NCBI GenBank assembly: GCA_036501845.1
Contig: DASXZO010000169.1
Span: forward strand, 1-21,611
Direction of reading: 5' to 3'
Source: JBBREP01 sp036501845
Lineage (GTDB): Bacteria; Actinomycetota; Acidimicrobiia; IMCC26256; PALSA-610
Length of the DNA stretch: 21,611 bases
Shown: positions 14,747 through 21,611 of the stretch, piece after piece
How positions within the stretch are numbered: the stretch's first letter is position 1
How the letters are laid out: each line of letters begins with the position of its first letter
Notes under the pieces: generated by a model
What the model was told of the DNA's origin: nothing
What the model saw: only the letters and a program-made list of their open reading frames with translations
Database searches by the model: none
Made by a program: the position numbers and the translations under genes

Positions 14747-14801
14747 TTACTCCAGTCACAATGGTCACAGCCGACCGCGAGTCGCGCGAGTAGGGAGCTC
14801 C

Positions 14802-16646
14802 ATGGCGGAACCGGATCGTCGAGCCCCGATGCCGAGCGCGGTGCGGTTGGCGCCCGAGGACGTGAGCACGCGGGCCTTCTCGAGCGGGTTTCGCGGCCTC
14901 AACGAGTCGGAGGTGCGCAGCTTCTTGCAGCGCGTCGCCGACGAGTTGTCGCGTGCGAACGAGCGCATCGCCGAGCTCGAACACGAACTCGACGCGCGCC
15001 GCAGCGCGCCCGACGATTCCGCGCCGCTCGACGAAGGCGCGCTGCTCGACGCGCTCGGTGAGGAGACGACCAAGCTGCTGCGGAACGCGCGCGAGGCCGC
15101 GCGCGACATTCGTACGCGCGCCGAGGAGACCTCGGCGCGTCTGCGCGGCGACGCCCAGGAAGATGCCGACCGCGTGCGGGCCGAGGCTGCGGAGTTGCTC
15201 GACGCCAAGACGCGTGAAGCGGACGCTGCCGCGGCCGACACCCTCGCGCGCGCCGAGGAAGGCGCTCAGGAGCGCCGGCGCGAGGTGGACGTGCAAATCG
15301 CTGCGGAGCTCGACGAAGCCAAGAGCCGCGGCCGCGCGATGGTCGACGAGGCGCGCGCGGTGCGCGAGCGGATGCTCGCCGACCTCGCGCACCGGCGCGG
15401 GCTGTTGCAGGCGCAGATCGCCGAACTGCGAGCCGGTCGCGACCACCTGCTCGACGCGTACCGCGCGGTGAAGCGCACGTTCCTCGACGCCACCGACGCG
15501 CTCGCAGCCGCGGAGGCGCGTTTCGCGCAGTCACGGCCGCGACCACTCGAAGATGCCGAGCTCGAAGCTGCGTTGCGGCCCGACGCCGGCGAGACGGCAT
15601 CGGCCGAGCTCGCCGAATCGTTGGAATCCGACGCCGAACCGTCGGTGGACGAGACCGCGCCGCCGGCCAGCACCACCGGCGTGCCGGCCACCGACGCGGC
15701 CGCGCCGGCGGGCGATACGACCGACACGGCTGCTGCGGCGGAGACCGCCGACGCGCCCGCGGCCACCGACACACCCGCGGACGTCGATGCCGGACCCGGA
15801 GCCGAAGCCACCCCAGCCGTCGGCGACCTCTTCGCCCGCATCCGCGCCGAGGCCAGCGAGCCGGAGCCGGAGACTTCGGTCGACGCCGGGTCCGCGGGCG
15901 CGTCCGAAGCCGAGTCGCAGCCGGCGCCGGCGGAGGCCCACGAGCCGCCGCCGCCCGTCGAGGCGCCGGCGGCCGTCGACGTCGCCCGTCCCGATCCGCG
16001 TGAGCGAGCAGCGAGCGCGCTCGCTCCGGTGCTCGCAAGCGGCACGAAGCGGGCGAAGCGGGCGCTTCAGGACGAACAGAACCGGGTGCTCGACGCGCTG
16101 CGGCGCCACAAGGGCAAGCCGCAGGCCGACGCCGTGCTGCCGTCCGAGGAGGAGCAGATCGCTTCGTGGACGACGGTGATCGGCGACGCGCTCGCGCGCG
16201 GCTACATCGCCGGTCGCCGCGACGTCGATCCCGACCAATCGGTCACGGTCGACGTGCCCGACGACCTCGCTCAGGACAACACGGCGGTGTTGCTGTCGAC
16301 GCTTCGCGAGCGGCTGGTGGCCGCGTTGGAGCACCACGAAGCCGACGGCGCGCCCGACCGGGTGAGCGCGCGGTATCGCGAATGGAAGTCGCAGGAGCTC
16401 GACGCGCGCCTCGAAGACGTCGTGCGGAGCGCCTACGCGCGCGGTGTGTACGACGCGGCACCTGAGGGCGCGGAGCTGCACTGGGTAGTCGCGCAGCCGC
16501 GTTGCTGTGCGGACTGTGCCGACAATGCCCTCGAACCGGTCACGTTGGGCAAGACGTTCCCCACCGGACAGCAGCATCCGCCGGCCCATCCGGGCTGTCG
16601 GTGTGTCCTCGAGGTGCGAACCGAGACGGCCGGGGGCCACCTGTAG
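14802..16646 (+). CDS. DivIVA-like coiled-coil protein with C-terminal phage Mu gpF-like Cys/His module
   Basis: This 614-aa protein has three parts. The N-terminus (13-60) resembles the DivIVA membrane-curvature domain: RLAPEDVSTRAFSSGFRGLN followed by ESEVRSFLQRVADELSR. A long Ala/Glu/Arg coiled coil follows (about 45-240), then an Ala/Thr/Pro/Glu-rich linker (about 250-400). The C-terminal part (about 400-614) is helical and ends with CCADCADNALEP (568-579) and PPAHPGCRCVLEV (593-605). Cys569, Cys572, His596, Cys599 and Cys601 could bind zinc. The C-x-x-C ... HPxCRC arrangement is the hallmark of phage Mu gpF/SPP1 gp7-type head proteins. The ATG at 14802 has a strong AGGGAG ribosome-binding site. 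A cytoskeletal or septum/pole role is plausible from the N-terminus; the role of the C-terminus is unknown. It sits between the Lon-type and UPF0182 genes. Confidence 0.85.
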   Translation: MAEPDRRAPMPSAVRLAPEDVSTRAFSSGFRGLNESEVRSFLQRVADELSRANERIAELEHELDARRSAPDDSAPLDEGALLDALGEETTKLLRNAREAARDIRTRAEETSARLRGDAQEDADRVRAEAAELLDAKTREADAAAADTLARAEEGAQERRREVDVQIAAELDEAKSRGRAMVDEARAVRERMLADLAHRRGLLQAQIAELRAGRDHLLDAYRAVKRTFLDATDALAAAEARFAQSRPRPLEDAELEAALRPDAGETASAELAESLESDAEPSVDETAPPASTTGVPATDAAAPAGDTTDTAAAAETADAPAATDTPADVDAGPGAEATPAVGDLFARIRAEASEPEPETSVDAGSAGASEAESQPAPAEAHEPPPPVEAPAAVDVARPDPRERAASALAPVLASGTKRAKRALQDEQNRVLDALRRHKGKPQADAVLPSEEEQIASWTTVIGDALARGYIAGRRDVDPDQSVTVDVPDDLAQDNTAVLLSTLRERLVAALEHHEADGAPDRVSARYREWKSQELDARLEDVVRSAYARGVYDAAPEGAELHWVVAQPRCCADCADNALEPVTLGKTFPTGQQHPPAHPGCRCVLEVRTETAGGHL

Positions 16647-16649
16647 CAT
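16644..16649 (+). promoter_or_regulatory. Putative -10 element (TAGCAT) of the UPF0182 gene
   Basis: TAGCAT includes the TAG stop of the preceding gene and is followed by 8 nt and the ATG at 16658. No ribosome-binding site is present (the gap is CCGCCCCG), so a leaderless mRNA is the simplest reading. Confidence 0.45.
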
Positions 16650-16657
16650 CCGCCCCG

Positions 16658-19648
16658 ATGCGCATGCCGCCTACTGCGCCGGAGCCCGCACGGAGGCGGT
16701 TCGGCCCCCGTATCGCGCTGGTCGTGATCGCGGTCCTCCTGATCATTCTGCTGCTGAGCGCCCGCGGTCTGGCGGTCCTCTTCACCGACAAGCTGTGGTT
16801 CGACGATCTCGGGTTCGGCAGCACGTGGACCACACTGCTGTGGGCGAAGATCGAACCGGCGTTGCTGTTCAGCGGCGTGATGTTCGCGGTGATGCTCGTG
16901 AACCTGATCGTGGCCGACAAGCTCGGTCCGAAGTTCCGCAGCACCGGCCCCGAAGACGAGATCATCGATCGTTACCGCACGTTCATCGCGCCGTACGAGG
17001 GCCGCCTGCGCGTGGGGATCTCAGTGCTGTTCGGCGTCCTCGTGGGCGTCGGCGCGTCGGCGCAGTGGAAGGTGTGGCTGCTCTTCGAGAACCGCGTCTC
17101 GTTCGGCCAGAAGGATCCGCAGTTCCACAAGGACATCGGCTTCTACGTATTCCAGTTGCCGTTCCTGCACTTCCTCTTCCAGTGGTTGTTCGTGGTGTTC
17201 ATCGTGGTGCTGCTCGTCACCGGCGTGTTCCACTATTTGAACGGCGGCATCCGCTTCCAGGCTCCGTTCCAGCGCGTCACGCCGCAAGTGAAGGCGCACC
17301 TGTCGGTGATCCTTGCCTTGATGGCGTTCACCAAGACCGCGCAGTACTGGTTCGGGCGCTACGGCCTCGCAACCTCACACCGCGGCGTCGTCGAAGGCCC
17401 GAGCTACACCGACGTGCACGCGCAACTCCCGGCGCTGCAGTTCCTCGTGTTGATCTCGATCGTCGGTGGCGTGCTGTTCCTGGTGAACATCTGGCGGCGG
17501 GGCTGGACGCTGCCCATCATCGCCACCGGGCTGTGGGCCTTCATCTCGATCGTGCTCGGCACCGCCTACCCGGCATACGTGCAGCACTATGTGGTGAAGC
17601 CGAACGAGGGCAGCAAGGAACGCACCTACATCGAGCGCAACATCGCGGCCACCCGGCAAGCCTTCGGCTTGAACAACGTGAAGGTGCACAATCTCGACAC
17701 GGACAACCTTTCCGCGAACGATCTCACCAATACCGACAGCAGGGCGACGCTCGACAACGTGCGCCTCTGGGATCCGTCGGTGCTCGCCGATCAGGTGAAC
17801 CTGCGCCAGTCGTTCTTCTCCTACTACGCGTTCAAGACGATGGCGGTCGACCGGTACGCGATCGGCTCGGCGCCGCCCACGCTCGAGCTCGTATCGCCGC
17901 GCGAGCTCGGCGGCACGCTCAACAACAACACGTGGCAGAACGAACACCTCGTGTTCACGCACGGCGTCGGCGGCGTGGTCGTCTCCGGCAGCCACGTCAC
18001 CGGCAACAACGGCACCTTCGACCCGAACTACAACCTGTCGGACCTGCCGCCGTCCGGCGATCAGTCGCTCAAGCCGAACCCGTCCGGCGTGTACTTCGGC
18101 ACGGGTCTCGGCGGATACGCCGTGGTCGACACCAAGACCGCCGAGGTCGAAGGGGGCAAGAACCGCAGTCAGAGCGTGGCCGCGAGCCACCCCGAGACCG
18201 GTGTGCCGGTGTCGAGCTTCCTGCGCAAGGCCGCGTTCGCGGCGCGCTTCGGCGATGTCAACCTGTTGTTCTCCGACCGCTTGACCAGTGACTCGCGCAT
18301 CCAGTTCGTGCGCGACGTACGGTCTCGACTCCAGAAGGCCGCGCCGTTCCTCACCTTCGACAGCCAGCCGTACCTCGTGATCCTTCCCGACCACTCCATG
18401 GACTGGGTGGTCGACGGCTACACGACCACGGATCAGTACCCCTATAGCCAGCACGCCCGTAACAACGGCAACGACCCGAGCGGCGGACTCGGCACCAACG
18501 TCAACTACGTGCGCAACAGTGTGAAGGCCGTGGTGAACGCGTACGACGGCTCGGTGAAGTTGTACGTGATCGACAAGCAGGACCCGATCCTGCGCGCCTG
18601 GCGCAAGGCCTTCCCCCACATGTTCACCGACGCGTCGAAGATGCCCCAGGGTCTAGCCGAGCACCTCCGTTATCCCACCGACCTGTTCACCGTGCAGACC
18701 GAGACGTACTCGCTGTACCACACGACCGATCCTGGCCAGTGGTACAGCGGCAGCGATCAGTGGGCCGTGTCGCCCCAGCCGAACACACGGGTATCGGGTT
18801 CGTTCGCGGCAACCGCGACGCAGGCGAACGGGCGCGTGCAGTCTGCAGGCCCGCGTGCACGCCCGCAGTATCTGATGTTCCACCTCCCTGGTGATCCCAC
18901 CGGAAGCCAATCGTTCGTGTTGACGCGCGCGTTCGTGCCCGCGAGCCCGTCAGGCGGCACCGACAACCAGTTGTCGTCGTTCATCGCCGCGCGCAGCGAC
19001 GGCTTCGATCCCAATGGCGGCGGGAGCTACGGCCAACTCGTCGTGTACCAGGTGTCACCCACAGGCAGCAACGAACAGGTCGCGTCGCCGTTCCTCGCCG
19101 CGAACCAGATCCAGGCCGACCAAACCATCTCGAGCAAGCTCTCGCTGCTCGACCAGCACGGATCGTCGGTGCAACTCGGCACCGTGCAGCTGTTGCCGCT
19201 CGGCAATTCGATCGCGTATGTGCAGCCGGTCTACGTGCAAGCCGCGGGCGACAGCACGTTCCCACGGCTTACGTTCCTTGCCGCGTTCTCGAACGATCAC
19301 GCGTTCCTGTTGTCGGGCGCGTCGGCAGCGATCGCGGTGGGCGACACAATCGGCGCCAAGACGAGCACGGGCACCCAGCCGACGACTACTCCCACCACGA
19401 CGCCGAGTGTCGGCGGGTCTGCGAGTGCGTTGGAGCTGGCGATCAAGGCGGCCGCCGACCAGTACCAAACCGACACCAAGAACGGCAACTACGCCAAGGC
19501 CGGCCAGGATCTTCAGAGCCTCCTGGCGCTGGTCGCAGAGCTGCCGAAAACCGCCACGAGCACCACGACGCCCGGGTCGAGCACCACCACGGCGCCCAAG
19601 TCGACGACCACGGCGTCGGCCACCACGACCACCGTCGCCGGCGGCTGA
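16658..19648 (+). CDS. UPF0182 family large membrane protein
   Basis: This 996-aa protein has the same architecture and length as actinobacterial UPF0182 proteins (for example M. tuberculosis Rv3193c, about 990 aa). Seven hydrophobic helices lie near 18-40, 65-87, 119-139, 168-190, 213-233, 262-280 and 286-306. A large domain of about 650 residues, probably extracytoplasmic, follows. Family landmarks are FTDKLWFDDLGF (42-53), FHKDIGFYVFQLPF (156-169), YPAYVQHYVVKPNE (304-317), ERTYIERNIAATRQAFGL (321-338) and, further on, LRYPTDLFTVQTETYSLYH. The end is a Thr/Ser-rich tail of TTT repeats, common in secreted parts of Acidimicrobiia proteins. The molecular function is unknown. The ATG at 16658 (or the ATG two codons later) begins 11 bp after the stop of the DivIVA-like gene; the frame is open further upstream but overlaps that gene. 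Confidence 0.93.
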   Translation: MRMPPTAPEPARRRFGPRIALVVIAVLLIILLLSARGLAVLFTDKLWFDDLGFGSTWTTLLWAKIEPALLFSGVMFAVMLVNLIVADKLGPKFRSTGPEDEIIDRYRTFIAPYEGRLRVGISVLFGVLVGVGASAQWKVWLLFENRVSFGQKDPQFHKDIGFYVFQLPFLHFLFQWLFVVFIVVLLVTGVFHYLNGGIRFQAPFQRVTPQVKAHLSVILALMAFTKTAQYWFGRYGLATSHRGVVEGPSYTDVHAQLPALQFLVLISIVGGVLFLVNIWRRGWTLPIIATGLWAFISIVLGTAYPAYVQHYVVKPNEGSKERTYIERNIAATRQAFGLNNVKVHNLDTDNLSANDLTNTDSRATLDNVRLWDPSVLADQVNLRQSFFSYYAFKTMAVDRYAIGSAPPTLELVSPRELGGTLNNNTWQNEHLVFTHGVGGVVVSGSHVTGNNGTFDPNYNLSDLPPSGDQSLKPNPSGVYFGTGLGGYAVVDTKTAEVEGGKNRSQSVAASHPETGVPVSSFLRKAAFAARFGDVNLLFSDRLTSDSRIQFVRDVRSRLQKAAPFLTFDSQPYLVILPDHSMDWVVDGYTTTDQYPYSQHARNNGNDPSGGLGTNVNYVRNSVKAVVNAYDGSVKLYVIDKQDPILRAWRKAFPHMFTDASKMPQGLAEHLRYPTDLFTVQTETYSLYHTTDPGQWYSGSDQWAVSPQPNTRVSGSFAATATQANGRVQSAGPRARPQYLMFHLPGDPTGSQSFVLTRAFVPASPSGGTDNQLSSFIAARSDGFDPNGGGSYGQLVVYQVSPTGSNEQVASPFLAANQIQADQTISSKLSLLDQHGSSVQLGTVQLLPLGNSIAYVQPVYVQAAGDSTFPRLTFLAAFSNDHAFLLSGASAAIAVGDTIGAKTSTGTQPTTTPTTTPSVGGSASALELAIKAAADQYQTDTKNGNYAKAGQDLQSLLALVAELPKTATSTTTPGSSTTTAPKSTTTASATTTTVAGG

Positions 19649-19681
19649 CCGGGCGCGCCGGCACCTGAGGCGCAGCCGGGA

Positions 19682-19710
19682 TTGGGACCGAGCCGGGTAA
19701 TTGTTACTAT
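19682..19710 (+). promoter_or_regulatory. Promoter of the suf operon (TTGGGA - 17 bp - TACTAT)
   Basis: TTGGGA at 19682-19687 and TACTAT at 19705-19710 are separated by exactly 17 bp, a good housekeeping-type promoter. A start near 19717 would give a leader of about 75 nt. The small palindrome TAATTGTTA (19698-19706) overlaps the spacer and -10 and could be an operator, but it matches no site that I can name. Confidence 0.6.
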
Positions 19711-19780
19711 GGCGGTAGTGGAAATTGGCGCGGTGCCGCCACGTCGCCGCCGGTCTCCCGAAGTGCCCCACCGCCTGTGA

Positions 19781-19788
19781 GAGGAGAG
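19781..19788 (+). promoter_or_regulatory. Strong ribosome-binding site of sufB
   Basis: The purine-rich GAGGAGAG lies about 6 nt before the ATG at 19794 and fixes this start against the in-frame GTG at 19725. It contrasts with the many genes here that lack a Shine-Dalgarno sequence. Confidence 0.7.
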
Positions 19789-19793
19789 CTGCC

Positions 19794-21194
19794 ATGGCGA
19801 CGGCCGATATCGACCTCGGCGCCTACAAGCTCGGCTGGAACGACGGCGACGAGTTCGTCTACCGCCCCCGCAAGGGCATCTCGCCCGAAGGGGTTGCCGA
19901 CATCTCGCGCCACAAGGGCGAGCCCGACTGGATGACGAAGTTCCGGTTGAACGCGTTCACGCGGTTCGAGCGCAAGCCCATGCTCGACTGGTTCGCGCAG
20001 AACATGCCGGGCCTCGACTTCGACAACATCTACTACTACATCAAGCCGACGGCCGAGCAGGTGTCCGACTGGGACATGCTGCCCGAGAACGTCAAGAACA
20101 CCTACGAGAAGCTCGGCATCCCCGAAGCCGAACGCAAGTTCCTCGCCGGCGTCTCTGCACAATACGAAAGCGAGACCGTTTACCACCGCAATCGCGACGA
20201 CCTTGCGGCGCAGGGCGTGCTCTTCTGCAGCATGGACGAGGCGGTGCGCGAGTACCCCGACATCGTCCGCAAGCACATCGGCACCGTGATCCCGCCGGGC
20301 GACAACAAGTTCGCGGCGCTCAACTCGGCGGTGTGGAGCGGCGGCAGCTTCATCTACGTGCCGCCGGGCGTGCAGCTCGAGATGCCGCTGCAGGCGTACT
20401 TCCGGATCAACTCCGAGAACGCCGGCCAGTTCGAGCGCACGCTGATCATTGCCGACGAAGGCGCGTCGGTGCACTACGTCGAGGGCTGCAGCGCCCCGGT
20501 GTACTCCACCGATTCGTTGCACTCCGCGGTGGTCGAACTGATCGCCAAGCCCGGCGCGCACATTCGCTACACCACGATCCAGAATTGGTCGCCGAACGTG
20601 TACAACCTCGTCACCAAGCGCGCCCGCGCCGAGGCCGAATCGCGCGTCGAATGGATCGACGGCAACCTTGGTTCCAAGCTCACCATGAAGTACCCCGCCG
20701 TCGTACTCGCCGGTCCGAAGGCGCACGGCGAGGTGCTGTCGGTGGCCTACGCGGGTCCGGGTCAGCACCAGGACGCGGGCGCCAAGATGACCCACGCCGC
20801 GCCCGAGACGACATCGATCATCGAGAGCAAGTCGATCAGCAAGGACGGTGGCCGCACCACGTACCGCGGTCTCGTGCGCGTGGAGCCGGGTGCCACGAAG
20901 ACGAAGGCGCACGTGCGTTGCGACGCGCTGATTCTCGACGACGAGTCGCGCAGCGACACGTACCCCTACATGGAAGTCGAGGAGCAGGACGCACGCATCG
21001 GCCACGAGGCAACCGTGTCGAAGGTGGGCGACGACCAACTCTTCTATCTGATGTCGCGCGGCCTCACCGAGCAGCAGGCCACGGCCATGATCGTGAACGG
21101 CTTCATCGAGCCGATCGTGAAGACATTGCCGATGGAGTACGCGGTCGAGATGTCGCGGCTCGTCGAGCTCAACATGGAGGGTGCCGTCGGCTGA
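19794..21194 (+). CDS. sufB: Fe-S cluster assembly scaffold SufB
   Basis: This 466-aa core subunit of the SufBCD complex builds Fe-S clusters from persulfide sulfur delivered by SufS and SufE or SufU. Family landmarks are KFRLNAFTRFERKPMLDWF (49-67), GTVIPPGDNKFAALNSAVW (163-181), GGSFIYVPPGVQLEMPLQAY (183-202), SVHYVEGCSAP (225-235) and YTTIQNWSPNVYNLVTKRA (259-277). Cys376 in KAHVRCDALI and His404 in RIGHEATVSK correspond to E. coli SufB Cys405 and His433, which are essential for assembly. The reading frame is continuous, with no intein, unlike several mycobacterial SufB proteins. The ATG at 19794 follows a strong ribosome-binding site. It is the first gene of the operon, with sufD 26 bp downstream. 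Confidence 0.97.
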   Translation: MATADIDLGAYKLGWNDGDEFVYRPRKGISPEGVADISRHKGEPDWMTKFRLNAFTRFERKPMLDWFAQNMPGLDFDNIYYYIKPTAEQVSDWDMLPENVKNTYEKLGIPEAERKFLAGVSAQYESETVYHRNRDDLAAQGVLFCSMDEAVREYPDIVRKHIGTVIPPGDNKFAALNSAVWSGGSFIYVPPGVQLEMPLQAYFRINSENAGQFERTLIIADEGASVHYVEGCSAPVYSTDSLHSAVVELIAKPGAHIRYTTIQNWSPNVYNLVTKRARAEAESRVEWIDGNLGSKLTMKYPAVVLAGPKAHGEVLSVAYAGPGQHQDAGAKMTHAAPETTSIIESKSISKDGGRTTYRGLVRVEPGATKTKAHVRCDALILDDESRSDTYPYMEVEEQDARIGHEATVSKVGDDQLFYLMSRGLTEQQATAMIVNGFIEPIVKTLPMEYAVEMSRLVELNMEGAVG

Positions 21195-21202
21195 GCCGAC
21201 GG
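21184..21202 (+). other. Hairpin with the sufB stop codon as its loop
   Basis: CCGTCGGC (21184-21191) and GCCGACGG (21195-21202) are perfect reverse complements flanking TGA, the sufB stop codon. There is no U-tract after the stem, so it is not a classic terminator. It may be an mRNA-stabilising or processing element between sufB and sufD. Confidence 0.6.
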
Positions 21203-21220
21203 TCTCCGCTCGCGAACGAG

Positions 21221-21611
21221 ATGAAGCACTTTACGGTTGATGCGGCGCGCCAACTCGGCGGTCCGGACTGGCTCGTCGAGCACCGCGTGGCCGCGGCCGA
21301 ACGCCTCGACGACCTGGTCTGGCCCACTGACAGCGAAGAGATCTGGCGTTACAGCCGCATCGACGAGCTCGACATCGACGAGTTCGAGCCGATGGATGCC
21401 GCGCGCCTCGGCGCCGCCGGCGACGAGCGCGCGCCCGGCGGCGGTCCGTGGGCGATGGAAGCCGGTTCGCACGCGGGCATGCTCGTGGTGCGCGACGGCC
21501 GCGTCGTAAGGCACGAGCTCGCACCCGAACTCGTTGCCAAGGGCGTACGCGTCTGCGGACTTGCCACGTGTGACGCCGACGACGACGTGCGGTCGGTGCT
21601 CGGCTCGATTG
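21221..21611 (+). CDS. sufD: Fe-S cluster assembly protein SufD (5' part, cut by window end)
   Basis: An open frame from the ATG at 21221 runs without a stop to the window end (130 codons). It starts MKHFTVDAARQLGGPDWLVE and contains EEIWRYSRIDELDIDEF near residues 41-57, the typical SufD N-terminal EEWRY-like segment, followed by the start of the beta-helix region. SufD is the non-scaffold partner of SufB in the SufBC2D complex and supports iron entry. Its position 26 bp after sufB is the usual order. There is only a weak ribosome-binding site (GAACGAG), so translation may be coupled to sufB. The core and C-terminus are not visible. Confidence 0.9.
   Translation, partial: MKHFTVDAARQLGGPDWLVEHRVAAAERLDDLVWPTDSEEIWRYSRIDELDIDEFEPMDAARLGAAGDERAPGGGPWAMEAGSHAGMLVVRDGRVVRHELAPELVAKGVRVCGLATCDADDDVRSVLGSI

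Noticed and set aside
13563..15446. A 627-codon minus-strand frame opposite the Lon-type and DivIVA-like genes
   Set aside because: The composition is Arg/His/Ala/Val-rich with no domain, and the opposite strand carries intact catalytic and family motifs.
15600..15990. Ala/Thr/Pro/Glu-rich low-complexity stretch as a possible repeat array or separate gene
   Set aside because: It is an in-frame disordered linker inside the 614-aa protein, with no exact repeated unit.
14802..16646. Possible prophage remnant because of the HPxCRC module
   Set aside because: No terminase, portal, capsid or integrase is adjacent, and the flanking genes are conserved chromosomal ones. The module is treated as a fused domain instead.
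19560..19640. ACC/ACG-rich repeats at the end of the UPF0182 gene as a DNA repeat element
   Set aside because: They encode the Thr-rich tail in frame; secreted proteins of this group often end this way.
19649..19680. Possible rho-independent terminator after the UPF0182 gene
   Set aside because: Short GC inverted repeats exist (GCGCC ... GGCGC), but no T-run follows and the pairing is weak.

Overview
The window is visibly GC-rich and almost fully coding. It has short intergenic gaps, many GTG starts and gene sets typical of Actinomycetota: ppk beside a MutT1-type module, a Lon/PDZ protease near a UPF0182 membrane protein, DUF2342, an AhpE peroxiredoxin and the SUF operon. The Asp-Arg-Ile-Trp-Arg-His-Pro motif of the PDZ protein, the Thr-rich secreted tails and the lone mreB suggest class Acidimicrobiia, but that is inference. 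I see no insertion sequence, CRISPR array, rRNA, tRNA or intact prophage. No gene-free stretch exceeds 300 bases; the longest gap, about 145 bp, holds the suf promoter.

Region 1 (1-4450, all minus strand) is a polyphosphate and nucleotide-sanitation cluster, transcribed ppk1 -> CHAD protein -> Nudix hydrolase -> SixA-type phosphatase -> ahpE. The Nudix and phosphatase genes look like the two halves of mycobacterial MutT1, split into separate genes. Both internal junctions are 4-base GTGA stop/start overlaps, so translation is probably coupled. A perfect 27-bp palindrome lies downstream of ahpE at the window edge.

Region 2 (4470-9445) holds an MFS transporter divergent from ppk1, a DUF2342 protein convergent to it, an SDR-fold protein with a membrane anchor and no YxxxK dyad, and a fused two-domain AhbA/AhbB (NirDL-like) siroheme decarboxylase homologue.

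Region 3 (9531-13412) holds an HtrA-like PDZ protein that has lost all three catalytic triad residues. Divergent from it is a moaE - 58-aa membrane protein - mreB cluster, which meets a HEAT-repeat protein tail to tail.

Region 4 (13509-19648) is a plus-strand series: a Lon-type PDZ protease with an intact Ser/Lys dyad; a 614-aa protein joining a DivIVA-like N-terminus and coiled coil to a C-terminal Cys/His module like that of phage Mu gpF-type head proteins; and a 996-aa UPF0182 membrane protein. Lon/PDZ, UPF0182 and DUF2342 genes also lie close together in mycobacteria (from memory: Rv3193c-Rv3195).

Region 5 (19680-end) is the start of a SUF Fe-S assembly operon, sufB then sufD (cut by the window end), behind a recognisable promoter and with no adjacent sufR.

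Across the window a TANNNT hexamer repeatedly sits 6-8 nt before a start codon, which suggests that leaderless transcription is common here. The most unusual items are the DivIVA/HPGCRC fusion protein, the pseudo-HtrA protein, the split MutT1 in a polyphosphate operon, and the leaderless promoter pattern.
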